Origin: CAVVTR01 sp963751245
GTDB lineage: Bacteria > Acidobacteriota > Thermoanaerobaculia > Thermoanaerobaculales > Thermoanaerobaculaceae
DNA: 64,000 bases
NCBI GenBank assembly: GCA_963751245.1
Contig: CAVVTR010000009.1
Location: 1 to 64,000 of the forward strand
Direction: 5' to 3'
Shown here: positions 46,359 through 55,530 of the stretch, in pieces
Layout: every line of letters begins with the position of its first letter
Numbering within the stretch: the stretch's first letter is position 1
The notes under the pieces: model-generated
Seen by the model: the letters and a program-made list of their open reading frames with translations, nothing else
Database searches by the model: none
Told to the model about the DNA's origin: nothing
Made by a program: the position numbers and the translations under genes

Positions 46359-46494
46359 GCCGCTCAAGGTAGCGGTCCGGTGCCGGTCGCGCCACCGGAA
46401 ACTCGACATCGATGTGGGGGCTCGACGCGGTCCGGCGGACGGGGCATCATGGGCGGCCGCCCGCCGCCGGGAGCGGCGGCGAGCCGGGAGAATC

Positions 46495-47319
46495 GTGGCG
46501 AACGAGCGTTTCATCACGCCGTCCTTCGACGTTGCCGAGACGTATGGGCTGGTGTACGGAACGGGGTCGATCGGGGCCCCTCCCCGCGGGGCGAAGGACC
46601 TGCTCTGTGACCTCTACCTGCCCGGACGGAACGGGCGTCCCAGCCGCCGGCCCGCGCTGGTGGTGCTCCACGGCGGTGGCTTCTCGGAGGGCTCCAGGGA
46701 CAACCCGGGGCCGGTGAGCCTGTGCCGCGCCTACGCGGGCCGTGGCTACGTCGCAGCTTCCATCGACTACCGCCTCGCCGGAGACGATCCCACCGGCGGG
46801 CCGGGACCGACGCCGGGCGCCACGGTGATGGAGCGGGCCGTCAACGCCGCGGTGCGGGACGCGGCCAAGGCGGTCCGCTGGCTGCGCGCCAACGCGGACC
46901 GCTTCCGCATCGACCCGGACAGCATCGCCTTGGCGGGCTCGTCGGCCGGCGCGGTCGCTGCGCTCCTGATGGCCAACGAGCGCCCGGCCGTGGTCGGCGA
47001 GAACGCCCGGGTGGCGGCCGTGGTCGACCTGTGGGGCGGGATGGTCGGCAGCGAGTCCCTCGTCGTCGCGGGCGCGCCGCCGGTGTTCATCGTTCACGGC
47101 ACCGGCGACGACACCGTTCCGCTGGAGGCGTCGCACACCCTCGTCGCGCGACTCGAGGCGACCGGCGTGCCCCACCGGTTCCTCGCCATCGAGCGCTGCG
47201 GCCACCCCTGCTGGACGGGGTTCTTCACCACCCTCCTCGACGGCCGCACCGTCGACCGCCACTGCGCCGAGTTCCTCTACGAGCACCTCGACCTCGCCGA
47301 CATCGACGGCCGCCGCTGA
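46495..47319 (+). CDS. Carboxylesterase-type alpha/beta hydrolase
   Basis: 274 aa from GTG 46495 with GGGAG five bases upstream. Oxyanion-hole motif VVLHGGGFSEGSRDN (HGGG, hormone-sensitive-lipase type), nucleophile ALAGSSAGAVAALLM, Asp in FIVHGTGDDTVPLEAS, and His in IERCGHPCW. No signal peptide seen. Probably hydrolyses short esters; natural substrate unknown. Divergent from ada by 136 bp, followed by a long hairpin. Confidence 0.85.
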   Translation: MANERFITPSFDVAETYGLVYGTGSIGAPPRGAKDLLCDLYLPGRNGRPSRRPALVVLHGGGFSEGSRDNPGPVSLCRAYAGRGYVAASIDYRLAGDDPTGGPGPTPGATVMERAVNAAVRDAAKAVRWLRANADRFRIDPDSIALAGSSAGAVAALLMANERPAVVGENARVAAVVDLWGGMVGSESLVVAGAPPVFIVHGTGDDTVPLEASHTLVARLEATGVPHRFLAIERCGHPCWTGFFTTLLDGRTVDRHCAEFLYEHLDLADIDGRR

Positions 47320-47370
47320 GGCCTCCGGCTCCCGCGCCTCCGGCCTCGAGGGCCGGCGTGCGGAGGCCTC
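47318..47370. terminator. Long hairpin after the hydrolase gene
   Basis: GAGGCCTCCG (47318-47327) pairs with CGGAGGCCTC (47361-47370), enclosing an inner CCGGCC/GGCCGG stem. TTGT follows. It overlaps the hydrolase stop codon. Confidence 0.65.
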
Positions 47371-47390
47371 TTGTCGCTCATCTATTCATT

Positions 47391-47411
47391 CGCGACGGAG
47401 TCGCGTATTCT
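47391..47411 (+). promoter_or_regulatory. Palindrome and possible -10 box before the VOC gene
   Basis: CGCGAC-GGA-GTCGCG at 47391-47405 is immediately followed by TATTCT at 47406-47411, in an unusually AT-rich stretch. It may be an operator in the spacer of a weak promoter; no convincing -35 was found. Confidence 0.4.
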
Positions 47412-47490
47412 TTAAATGGAGACGGACGGGGCTGCGCCGGGACGGCACGGGGCCGGACTTGCGCGGCGGTACGTCCGCAGGAGGGCGACC

Positions 47491-47962
47491 ATGGCGGTGA
47501 AACCGATTCCTGACGGGTACGGTGGCGCGATCCCGGACCTCGCGGTGCGCGGGGCGGCCCGCGCCATCGAATTCTACAAGCAGGCGTTCGACGCGGAAGA
47601 GCGGTATCGCTTCGCGGCGCCCGACGGCACGGTGCTCCATGCCGACCTGCTCGTCGGCGGGACGGCACGTCATGCTCGCCGACGAGATGCCGCAGATGGG
47701 ATCCCGGGGGCCCGAGGCCCTTGGAGGCACGCCGGTGCAGCTGATGCTCTACGTGGAGGACGTGGACGCGGTGTTCGAGCGGGCGCTGGCGGCCGGGGCC
47801 GACGAGGTGCGTGCGGTGCGCGACGAGTTCTGGGGGGACCGTGCCGGCACCCTCAAGGACCCGTTCGGGCACCTGTGGATGGTGGCCACCCACGTGGAGG
47901 ACGTGCCCCCCGACGAGCTGCGCCGGCGCGGCGAGGAGATGCTGAAGCAGTTCTCCAGGTAG
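47491..47962 (+). CDS. VOC-family (glyoxalase/bleomycin-resistance fold) protein, one frameshift
   Basis: About 156 aa from ATG 47491, after AGGAGG. IPDLAVRGAARAIEFYKQAFDAEERYRF begins the first beta-alpha-beta module, and GTPVQLMLYVEDVDAVFERALAAGADEVRA with TLKDPFGHLWMVATHVEDV forms the second. This is the PhnB-like subgroup. The frame changes near 47661, where removing one G from GGCGGGACGG restores VGGRHVMLADEM; likely a sequence error. Substrate unknown. Confidence 0.85.
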
Positions 47963-48026
47963 CCGGGCCTTCCCGGCGGTCCGGCGCCCGCCCGGCGCCG
48001 TTATCGTTTCCTGATGCGCGGACGAA

Positions 48027-48050
48027 GAGCGGGGCCTCGCGGCCCCGCTC
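48027..48050. terminator. Hairpin between VOC gene and hflC, 10-bp perfect stem
   Basis: GAGCGGGGCC, loop TCGC, GGCCCCGCTC, between two convergent genes; it can serve both. Confidence 0.65.
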
Positions 48051-48074
48051 CGTGGTTCAACGTGCCGGTGCTGG

Positions 48075-49007
48075 CTACTTCGGGCTCTTGATGTACCGCA
48101 TCAGGTCGCTGTCGGTGGTGAGAACCAGCGTGGTCTTGGCGTCGGCGGCGGCCTCGTAGGTCTCCAGGCTCTTGACGAAGGCGTAGAAAGAGGGATCGCG
48201 GTTGTAGGCGTCGGCGTAGATCTGCGTTGCCTCGGCGTCGGCCTTGCCGCGGACTTCCTGCGCCTTCATGTACGCCTCCGACTGGATGCGCTTGAGCTCG
48301 CGGTCGCGCTCGCCGCGGATGCGCGCGGCCTCGCCCTCGCCCTGGGAGCGGAAGCGCTCGGCGACGCGCTGGCGTTCGGCGATCATGCGGGCGAAGACAT
48401 CCTTCTGCACCTGGTCCACGTAGTTGATGCGCTTGATGCGCAGGTCGATGAGCTCGATGCCCAGGTCGGAGGTGCGCTGGGACGCCTTCTCGAGGATCTC
48501 CTTGGTGATCTCCTGGCGCCCGGTCTTGATCGGCTGCAGGATGGCCGTCTCCTCCTCGCTGTCCACCAGCACCTGCTCCTTGGGGCGGTTCGAGCTGCGC
48601 ACGACCTCCACCAGGTCGTGGCGGGCCACGGCGTTGCGGGTCTCGCCGTCGAGGATGTCGTCGAGGCGCGACTGCGCGCCGCGCTCGTCGCGCAGGCGCT
48701 GGAAGAACAGCAGCGGATCGGAGATCCTCCAGCGCGCGTAGGTGTCCACCCAGATGAAGCGCTTGTCCTTGGTGGGCATCTGGTTGGGATCGCTGTCCCA
48801 CTCCAGGAAGCGCTTGTCGAAGTAGTTTGTGCGCTGGATGAGGGGCGTCTTGAAGTGCAGGCCCGGCGTCGTGATCGGCGAGCCCACGGGGTCGCCGAAC
48901 TGGGTGAGGACCACCTGCTGGGTCTCGTCCACCACGTAGGCGGCGTCCGCCACGACGAAGACGGCGAGCAGCGCCAGGGCGATGAGCAGTCCGCGCTGGG
49001 CCTTCAT
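48075..49007 (-). CDS. hflC: HflC, SPFH regulator of the FtsH protease
   Basis: 310 aa. N-terminal membrane anchor GLLIALALLAVFVVADAAYVV, then the band-7 domain: ETQQVVLTQFGDPVG, FIWVDTYARWRISDPLLFFQRL, LGIELIDLRIKRINYVDQVQKDVFARMIAERQRVAERFRSQGEGEAARIRGE, and the family tail FYAFVKSLETYEAA. With HflK it forms a periplasmic cage around FtsH. Its ATG overlaps the hflK stop. ftsH is not in the window. Confidence 0.95.
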   Translation of the reverse strand: MKAQRGLLIALALLAVFVVADAAYVVDETQQVVLTQFGDPVGSPITTPGLHFKTPLIQRTNYFDKRFLEWDSDPNQMPTKDKRFIWVDTYARWRISDPLLFFQRLRDERGAQSRLDDILDGETRNAVARHDLVEVVRSSNRPKEQVLVDSEEETAILQPIKTGRQEITKEILEKASQRTSDLGIELIDLRIKRINYVDQVQKDVFARMIAERQRVAERFRSQGEGEAARIRGERDRELKRIQSEAYMKAQEVRGKADAEATQIYADAYNRDPSFYAFVKSLETYEAAADAKTTLVLTTDSDLMRYIKSPK

Positions 49008-50014
49008 CGTCCACCTCCCTTGGAGCCGCCGGCCTGGGGGAGCTTCAGCTCCCCGCCGCCGATGGACAGCAGCGGCAGCACGGACTTCGCCTTGTCGTCC
49101 AGCAGGATCCGCTGGCCCACCTGGGGCAGGATGCGCTGCATGGTCTCCAGGTGCAGCCGCCGCCGGGTGACCTCCGGCGCCTTGCGGTACTCGGCGACCA
49201 GCGCCTCGAAGCGGGCGGCGTCGCCCTTGGCGCGGTTGACGCGGTCGAGGGAGTACCCCTCGGCGTTGAGGATCGTCTGCTGCGCCTCGCCGCTGGCCCG
49301 GGGGATGACCTTGTTGTACTCGGCCTGGGCCTCGTTGATGAGCCGGTCCTGCTGCTGCTGGGCCTGGTTGACCTCGTCCCAGGAGGGCTTGACGGGGTCG
49401 GGCGGGTTGACGTCCTGGAGCACCACCTGGTCCACGGCGATGCCGAGCTCGTACTGGTTGGCCAGGTCCTGGAGGCGTGCCTGCACCGTGCTCTCGATCT
49501 CCTGGCGGCCGACGGTGAGCACCTCGGTGACGGTACGGTCGCCCACGGAGGCGCGCATGACGGCTTCGCTGAGGTAGCGGAACGTCTCCACGTGGTTGCG
49601 CACCTTGAACAGGTACTTGTAGGGGTCGGTGACCCGGTACTGCACGATCCACTCCACCACGGCGACGTTGAGGTCGCCGGTGAGCATGGTCGACTCGGTC
49701 TGGTAGTGGTCCGGCTCGTAGACCGTGCGGACGCCGGCATGGGCGGTGCGGAACCCGAACTCCTGCTTGAGCTGCCGCTGCAGCGGGACCTTGTAGACGG
49801 TCTCCACGAAGGGGAGCTTCATGCGCAGGCCGGGCTCCGAGGTGTGCACGTAGCGGCCGAACCGCAGCACGACCCCGACTTGCTCCGGCTGCACCTGGTA
49901 GAACGTTCCGAGCAGCACGATCAGCACAACCAGGCCGATGACGCCGGCCGCGATAGCCTTGACGGGCGGCCTCGGCACGCGAAACCTGTCGAGGTCGATG
50001 ACTCTGCCGTCCAT
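49004..50014 (-). CDS. hflK: HflK, SPFH regulator of the FtsH protease
   Basis: 336 aa from ATG 50014 with GGAAAGGAG upstream. Membrane anchor AIAAGVIGLVVLIVLLGTFY (about 20-39), SPFH core QPEQVGVVLRFGRYVHTSEPGLRMKLP, NHVETFRYLSEAVMRASVGDRTV, YELGIAVDQVVLQDVNPPDPVK, and the coiled coil AEYNKVIPRASGEAQQTILNAEGY. It lacks the long Gly-rich cytosolic N-terminus of E. coli HflK. First gene of the two-gene operon; divergent from the permease gene, 96 bp apart. Confidence 0.95.
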   Translation of the reverse strand: MDGRVIDLDRFRVPRPPVKAIAAGVIGLVVLIVLLGTFYQVQPEQVGVVLRFGRYVHTSEPGLRMKLPFVETVYKVPLQRQLKQEFGFRTAHAGVRTVYEPDHYQTESTMLTGDLNVAVVEWIVQYRVTDPYKYLFKVRNHVETFRYLSEAVMRASVGDRTVTEVLTVGRQEIESTVQARLQDLANQYELGIAVDQVVLQDVNPPDPVKPSWDEVNQAQQQQDRLINEAQAEYNKVIPRASGEAQQTILNAEGYSLDRVNRAKGDAARFEALVAEYRKAPEVTRRRLHLETMQRILPQVGQRILLDDKAKSVLPLLSIGGGELKLPQAGGSKGGGR

Positions 50015-50110
50015 GGGGGGCTCCTTTCCCGATCCGTGGCGCCCACCATAGCAGACCGTCCCGCCGGGAACCGGGCGGCGCCGGAGCTCGTGCCGCATAA
50101 TGGAGATCGA

Positions 50111-52363
50111 ATGAAGTCTCCAGCCGAGCCGCCGACCTCCGTGGCCGCGCTGTGGCGCCGGAGCGCCGCGCCGGGGGAGAAGCTCGGCCCGTTCCTCGGC
50201 GTGTTCACGCCGTCGATCCTCACCATCCTCGGCGTCATCCTGTTCCTGCGCATGGGCTGGGTGGTGGGCAACGCCGGGTTGGTGCCGGCGCTCACCATCG
50301 TCGCCATCGCCAACCTCATCACCCTGGCCACGGCGCTGTCCGTGGCGGCCATCGCCACCAACATGTTCGTGGGGGCAGGCGGCGCGTACTACATCCTGTC
50401 CCGCAGCCTGGGGCTGGAGATCGGCGGCGCCATCGGGATCCCGCTCTTCTTGGCGCAGACCTTCTCGGTGACCCTGTACGCCTTCGGCCTCGCCGAGAGC
50501 GTGCGCTTCGCCTGGGCCGGCGCCCCGGTGCCGGCGCTGGCCGCGGTTGCGGTCCTGGTCGTCTCGCTGGTCTCGGGGCGCAGCGCGGGGATGGCGCTGC
50601 GGCTCCAGCTGCCCATCATGGTGCTGCTGGGACTTGCCCTGGTCTCGCTGCTGGCGGCGGTGCCCGGGCACACGGAGCTGCAGGTGCCGCTGTTCAAGGG
50701 GGCTGCCGGCGCGCCGGGGTTCTGGACCGTGTTCGCGGTGTTCTTCCCGGCGGTCACGGGGCTCATGGCCGGGGTCAGCCTGTCGGGGGAGCTCCGCGAT
50801 CCGAAGAAGGCGATCCCGGTGGGGACGCTCGGCGCGGTGCTGGCGGGATTCGCCGTCTACCTGGTGGTGCCCGTGGCGCTGGCGCTGCTGGCCGGCCAGC
50901 AGGCTCTGGTGGAGGACGGGCTCATCTGGATGAAGGTCTCCCTGGTTCCCGCCCTGGTGCTGCCGGGGCTGTGGGGCGCGATCCTGTCCTCGGCGGTGGG
51001 CAGCATGCTGGGAGCGCCGCGCACCCTCCAGGCGCTGGTCGAGGACGGCGTGGCGCCCCGGCTGCTGGCGGATCCGCCCGCGGCCGAGCCCCGCTCGGGG
51101 CCGGGACGGGCGCACCTGCTGTCCACGGCGGTGGCGCTCGGTGCCGTCCTGCTCGGCGACCTCAACGCCGTGGCGCCGGTGCTCACCATGTTCTTTCTCA
51201 CCACCTACGGCATGGTCAACCTGGTGGCCGGTCTCGAGCAGCTCTCCGGCGCCCCGTCGTTCCGGCCCACGCTGCGGGTGCCCTGGGCGGTGGCGCTCGC
51301 CGGGGCGGCAGGGTGCTTCTGGGTGATGTTCCTCATCAGCCCGGTGGCCTGCGTGGTCGCCGTGGTGGCCGAGGTGGGCATCTACCTGCTCCTCCGCCGC
51401 CGCGCCCTGGCCGCCTCCTGGGGTGACCTGCGCTACGGCGCGCTCATGTCCCTGGCCCGCTCGGCGCTCCTGCAGCTGCGCCACCTTCCCGTCGCCGCGC
51501 GCAACTGGCGCCCGCACATCCTCGTGCTGGCCGGCGACGTGGAGCGCCGCACGGACCTGGTCCGCTTCGCCGCGTGGCTCAACCAGGGGAGGGGCATCCT
51601 CACGGTGAGCCGCCTGCTCGTGGGGTCACTGGAGGAGCACCACGCCGCCGTGGCGACGGAGACCGCGGCCATCGAGGAGCACCTCCGCGACGAGGGGATC
51701 GAGGCCTTCGCGGAGGTGGACGTGGTCGCCTCCTTCGAGGACGGGGTGGTGGCGGTGGCGCAGGCCAACGGCATCGCGGGGATTTCCTCGAACACGGTGA
51801 TGTTCGGCTGGAGCGAGAAGCGCGAGCGCATGGCAAGCACCCTGCGGATCATGCGGAGCCTTGCCCTGATGGGGAAGTCCACGGTGATCTGCCGGGTGCG
51901 GCCGCGGGGCTGGCGCACGCGGCCGCGGCGGCTCGACGTGTGGTGGGGCGGGCTCGAGGCCAACGGGGAGATGATGCTGCTCCTCGCCTACCTGCTCTCC
52001 GTGGACGCGGCGTGGCGGGGGGTGGAGATCTGCGTGCGCAGCATCGCCGCCGACGAAGGCATGCGCCTCCACACCGAGAGCGAGCTCACACGGATGCTGC
52101 ACGCGAGCCGCATCGCGGCCCGGGTGGAGATCACCCTGAGGGAGGAAGGGATCAGGCCCGAGGTGGTGATCCCCCGTGAGTCCGGCGACGCCGACCTCGT
52201 CTTCCTCGGTCTGCACGAGCCCGCCGTGGGCGAGGAGCTGGCCTACGCCGAGCGGCTCCAGCGCCTTGTGGGCGACCTGCCCACGGTGGTGCTGGTGCGC
52301 AACGCCAGCATGTTCGCGGGCGAGCTCCTCGCCGAGGCCAGCGGCGTCCACGGCGCCTCCTGA
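50111..52363 (+). CDS. APC-superfamily transporter, bacterial cation-chloride-cotransporter-like
   Basis: 750 aa from ATG 50111. Twelve membrane segments in residues 25-430, starting GPFLGVFTPSILTILGVILFLRMGWVVGNAG. The phrase T-P-S-I-L-T-I-L-G-V-I-L-F-L-R-x-G-W-V-V-G is a hallmark of SLC12 (NKCC/KCC) proteins. A cytosolic domain (450-750) of about 300 residues follows, with a nucleotide-binding-like start HILVLAGDVERRTDLVRFA, as in animal cotransporters. It probably moves K+ or Na+ with Cl- or an amino acid; ion specificity is not readable. Single gene. Confidence 0.88.
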   Translation: MKSPAEPPTSVAALWRRSAAPGEKLGPFLGVFTPSILTILGVILFLRMGWVVGNAGLVPALTIVAIANLITLATALSVAAIATNMFVGAGGAYYILSRSLGLEIGGAIGIPLFLAQTFSVTLYAFGLAESVRFAWAGAPVPALAAVAVLVVSLVSGRSAGMALRLQLPIMVLLGLALVSLLAAVPGHTELQVPLFKGAAGAPGFWTVFAVFFPAVTGLMAGVSLSGELRDPKKAIPVGTLGAVLAGFAVYLVVPVALALLAGQQALVEDGLIWMKVSLVPALVLPGLWGAILSSAVGSMLGAPRTLQALVEDGVAPRLLADPPAAEPRSGPGRAHLLSTAVALGAVLLGDLNAVAPVLTMFFLTTYGMVNLVAGLEQLSGAPSFRPTLRVPWAVALAGAAGCFWVMFLISPVACVVAVVAEVGIYLLLRRRALAASWGDLRYGALMSLARSALLQLRHLPVAARNWRPHILVLAGDVERRTDLVRFAAWLNQGRGILTVSRLLVGSLEEHHAAVATETAAIEEHLRDEGIEAFAEVDVVASFEDGVVAVAQANGIAGISSNTVMFGWSEKRERMASTLRIMRSLALMGKSTVICRVRPRGWRTRPRRLDVWWGGLEANGEMMLLLAYLLSVDAAWRGVEICVRSIAADEGMRLHTESELTRMLHASRIAARVEITLREEGIRPEVVIPRESGDADLVFLGLHEPAVGEELAYAERLQRLVGDLPTVVLVRNASMFAGELLAEASGVHGAS

Positions 52364-52399
52364 CCAGAGCCGGCCGCCTCGAGCCGGCGTCCGCGGCGG

Positions 52400-52416
52400 G
52401 GCCGGCGTTGCCGGCC
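52400..52416. terminator. Short hairpin after the transporter gene
   Basis: GGCCGGC, loop GTT, GCCGGCC. It lies 37 bases past the stop; the weakest of the hairpins listed. Confidence 0.4.
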
Positions 52417-52465
52417 GGGGCGGGGATGGCGCATAGTGGCCGGGACGGACGAGGCGGAGGCCGGA

Positions 52466-53146
52466 GTGGCGGAGAGGGGCGCATGGCTGGCGCGGGCAGC
52501 GGGCTGGGTGCCGGCGTTGCTGTGCCTGCTGGCCGTCGTGGCGCCGCTGCCGGCTGCGGGCGCGGGGCCGGGGGGGCGGATCGTGGTGCCCGCTCCGGGG
52601 GCGGTGCTCACCGCCGGCGAGGCGGTGGAGGTCCGCTGGACTGACCTTCCTCCGGACACCGAGGAGTTCGAGCTGCTCCTCTACCTCGACGACGGCGCCC
52701 CGTCGCTCCGCCTCACCGAGCAGCTGGACCCCGGGCTGCGCCGCTTCCTCTGGCGCGTGCCCGCGTTGCCTTCCAGCGAGGCCCGCCTCGCCATCCGCTT
52801 CAACCGCGGCCGGGGCGAGGAAGGGGGACCCGCCAGCGGCCGGTTCCGCATCGTGGCCCGCGCGCGCACGGTCCCGGCCGCCGTGACGTTCCGGCAGGGC
52901 GAGTGGTGGGCGGCACCGCCGGCGTCGGCGAGCCCTGCCGTCGCGGACCGCCTCTGCCGGCCTCGCGGGCCCTGGGGGCGCTCGCGGCCGACGGCACCCT
53001 TCGCCGCCTTGAACGCGTGGCAGGAGGCGGTTTCCGTCTCGACGCCGTCCCCCGCGCCGGCCCCGGAGCTGATCGCCGGGGGGCTGCGGCGGCAGGTGAT
53101 GCCGCCCCGGCCGCGCCGTCCCCTCACCGTGCCCCTGCGGCACTAG
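52466..53146 (+). CDS. Exported protein with an Ig/fibronectin-like domain, unknown function
   Basis: 226 aa from GTG 52466 with GGAGG five bases upstream. Signal peptide ending around LLAVVAPLPAAGAG. Residues 40-140 form a beta-sandwich-like segment (GGRIVVPAPGAVLTAGEAVEVRWTDLP, FELLLYLDDG, RRFLWRVPALPSSEARLAIRF), similar to Ig-like modules in surface-associated proteins. The rest is Pro/Ala-rich and low in complexity. It lies 110 bp upstream of the TonB receptor in the same direction and may be co-expressed with it. No family recognised. Confidence 0.65.
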   Translation: MAERGAWLARAAGWVPALLCLLAVVAPLPAAGAGPGGRIVVPAPGAVLTAGEAVEVRWTDLPPDTEEFELLLYLDDGAPSLRLTEQLDPGLRRFLWRVPALPSSEARLAIRFNRGRGEEGGPASGRFRIVARARTVPAAVTFRQGEWWAAPPASASPAVADRLCRPRGPWGRSRPTAPFAALNAWQEAVSVSTPSPAPAPELIAGGLRRQVMPPRPRRPLTVPLRH

Positions 53147-53256
53147 ACACCCTCTTCGCGACGCAGCCGAGACCGAGAAACGGCCGCCGGGACGGTGCCG
53201 CGGGGCGCCCGCCGGCGGCGGCGCGGCGCCGTGCGAACGGCGCGGGGAGGGTCCGT

Positions 53257-55398
53257 ATGGGGAAGGGACTCACGACGGTGTGGGTGGTGGCCGTGGCGCT
53301 GGCGATCTTCGCGGCGGGCACGGTCCGGGCGGAGGAGGCGCCCGTCCGGGAGCAGGCAAAGCCCGGGCAGGAGAAGACGGAGAAGAAGAAGGAGGAAAAG
53401 CCGGCGGCGGAGCGCCAGGGCCCGGTGCGGGTGGGGGACACCGAGATCGTGGTGACCGCTCCCCGGATGGAGGTGCCGTTGCGCGAGAACCCCGCGGCCA
53501 CCACGGTGGTGGGCCGCGAGACGCTGGCCACCATGCCCCGCGCGGTGGCCGCGGACGAGGCGCTGAAGCTCGTGCCGGGCGTCAAGGTGGACAACCAGGC
53601 CGACGGCGAGCGGGTGCACCTGTCCATCCGCGGCCAGGGGATCCTCACCGAGCGCGGCATCCGCGGCATCACCGTGCTGCTGGACGGGCTGCCCCTCAAC
53701 GACCCCACCGGCTTCGTGCCCGACCTGTTCGACGTGGACTGGGCCGAGGTGAGCCGCATCGAGGTGGTGCGCGGCCCCTCCTCGGCGCTGTACGGCGGCG
53801 GGTCCGCGGGAGGCATCGTGAGCATCGTCACCCGGGACGGGGGGGAAGCGCCGGTCAGCGGTGACGTGCGCCTGTCAGCGGGTTCGCACGGCTTCTGGAG
53901 GACCCTGGTGGCGGCCGGCGGCTCCACCGACGGCATGGACTACCGGGTGTCGGCGTCGCGCACCATGGGTGACGGCTACCGGGTCCACACGGCGTTCGCC
54001 GGCACCAACCTGTACGGGAAGTTCCGCCTCCACGACACGGACTCCCTGAAGCTCACCGCCATCGTTGCCGGCACCAGCTACTTCAACCAGAACGCCGAGG
54101 GGCTCAACATCGAGCAGGTCCATTCGAACCCCCGGCAGCCCAACCCGGACGCGCTGACCTTCAACGAGTTCCAGCGCACGCGGCGGGGCACCGCCGGACT
54201 GGTCGGCAGCGTCGCGCTGGCCGACAATCAGGACCTGGGCTTCTCCCTCTACTTCCGGCACACGCAGTACAAGGAGTCGGTCCCGTCCTCCGTGGACCAC
54301 CGCGCCTACGACACCCCCGGAGCGCTCGTCCAGTACACGATCCGCGGTGACGCCCTCGGGGTGCGCCACAACTTCACGCTGGGAGCCGACCTCGGCTGGC
54401 AGGACATCGACGACTACCGCCGCCCCAACGAGGGACGTGCCGTGGAGGGCCCCGAGATCCTCTCCGACCAGAGCATCAGCCAGCGCGGCAAGGCGTTCTG
54501 GGCCATGGACCGGGTAGAGGTGGGCGGTCCCTGGACGGTGGTGCTGGGGGTGCGTCACGACGACATCACCAACGAGCTCACCGACAACCTGAAGACGGGC
54601 GGCGTCGACCTGTCCGGCAGCACCGATTTTTCCCGCACCACGGGGCGCATCGGCGTGGCGTGGAGCCCGGGGCCGGGGTTCGGGGCGTACGCCTCGTGGG
54701 GGCAGGGGTTCCTGCCGCCGGCCACCGAGGAGCTGGCCAACAACCCCGCGGGGCTCGGCGGCTTCAACCGCGGCCTCGAGCCCGCCACCTCCCACGGCTA
54801 CGAGGTGGGGGTGCGCGGCGAGGCGGCGGAGCGGTTCACCTACGACGTCTCCATCTTCCGGCTCCTGACCTCCAACGACTTCGGGCGCTTCCGCATCCCG
54901 TCGCGGCCCCTGGAGACGTTCTACGACAACGCGGGGTCGAGCCGCAGGACCGGGATCGAGGCGCTCCTGGGCTGGCTGCCCGTCGACGACGTCACGGTGC
55001 GGCTGGCCTACACCTACTCGCGCTTCGACTACTCCACGGTGGTCTTCGACGGCGTCACCTACGCGGGGACCGGGCTCCCCAACTCCCCCGAGCACCAGGC
55101 CTACCTGGACGCCGAGGTGCGGCTGGCACCGGGGCTGACCGTGGGGGCCGGGGCCGAGCTGCTGACGCGGGCCTACATCGACCCCACCAACACCACCTGG
55201 ATCGGCGGCTACACCCTGCTCGACGCGCGGCTGTCGTGGGCGTTCGAGGCGCTCGGGCACGAGGCGTCGCTGCTCCTCGCCGGCCGCAACCTGACCGGCA
55301 GGAGCTACGTCGCCTTCACCGAGCCGGACCCGGACGGCAACTCCTACCAGCCGGGCCCGACCCGCGAGCTGTTCGCGGGGGTCACCCTGCACCTGTAG
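53257..55398 (+). CDS. TonB-dependent outer-membrane receptor
   Basis: 713 aa. ATG 53257 after GGGGAGGG. Signal peptide VVAVALAIFAAGTVRA, a Lys/Glu-rich linker (KPGQEKTEKKKEEKPAAE), TonB box-like TEIVVTAPRMEV, plug domain (DEALKLVPGVKVDNQADGER, IRGITVLLDGLPLNDPTG, RIEVVRGPSSALYGGGSAGG) and a 22-strand-type barrel ending RELFAGVTLHL. The motif near residues 610-640 (NAGSSRRTGIEALLGWLP, VTVRLAYTYSRFDYS) is typical. It is similar to siderophore, heme or metal receptors of the FecA/IutA group; the ligand is unknown. No TonB or ExbB genes adjacent. Confidence 0.93.
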   Translation: MGKGLTTVWVVAVALAIFAAGTVRAEEAPVREQAKPGQEKTEKKKEEKPAAERQGPVRVGDTEIVVTAPRMEVPLRENPAATTVVGRETLATMPRAVAADEALKLVPGVKVDNQADGERVHLSIRGQGILTERGIRGITVLLDGLPLNDPTGFVPDLFDVDWAEVSRIEVVRGPSSALYGGGSAGGIVSIVTRDGGEAPVSGDVRLSAGSHGFWRTLVAAGGSTDGMDYRVSASRTMGDGYRVHTAFAGTNLYGKFRLHDTDSLKLTAIVAGTSYFNQNAEGLNIEQVHSNPRQPNPDALTFNEFQRTRRGTAGLVGSVALADNQDLGFSLYFRHTQYKESVPSSVDHRAYDTPGALVQYTIRGDALGVRHNFTLGADLGWQDIDDYRRPNEGRAVEGPEILSDQSISQRGKAFWAMDRVEVGGPWTVVLGVRHDDITNELTDNLKTGGVDLSGSTDFSRTTGRIGVAWSPGPGFGAYASWGQGFLPPATEELANNPAGLGGFNRGLEPATSHGYEVGVRGEAAERFTYDVSIFRLLTSNDFGRFRIPSRPLETFYDNAGSSRRTGIEALLGWLPVDDVTVRLAYTYSRFDYSTVVFDGVTYAGTGLPNSPEHQAYLDAEVRLAPGLTVGAGAELLTRAYIDPTNTTWIGGYTLLDARLSWAFEALGHEASLLLAGRNLTGRSYVAFTEPDPDGNSYQPGPTRELFAGVTLHL

Positions 55399-55407
55399 GT
55401 CTCGAGC

Positions 55408-55439
55408 GGGCGCCCGGCGGCACGGTCCGCCGGGCGCCC
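55408..55439. terminator. Hairpin after the TonB receptor gene, 13-bp perfect stem
   Basis: GGGCGCCCGGCGG, loop CACGGT, CCGCCGGGCGCCC, ten bases after the stop. No T-run, as with the other hairpins here. Confidence 0.7.
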
Positions 55440-55530
55440 GGTCCCCCCGCGCCGGAGCGCCCCGACCGGGGTGGCACGCCGCTGCGGAGGGGGCACGCCC
55501 TTGCGGTATCGTGTAAGATCGGTTGTGACC

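Noticed and set aside
45073..46395. Minus-strand frame over ada in another phase, 440 codons
   Set aside because: Same DNA as ada, one base out of phase; ada has all catalytic residues.
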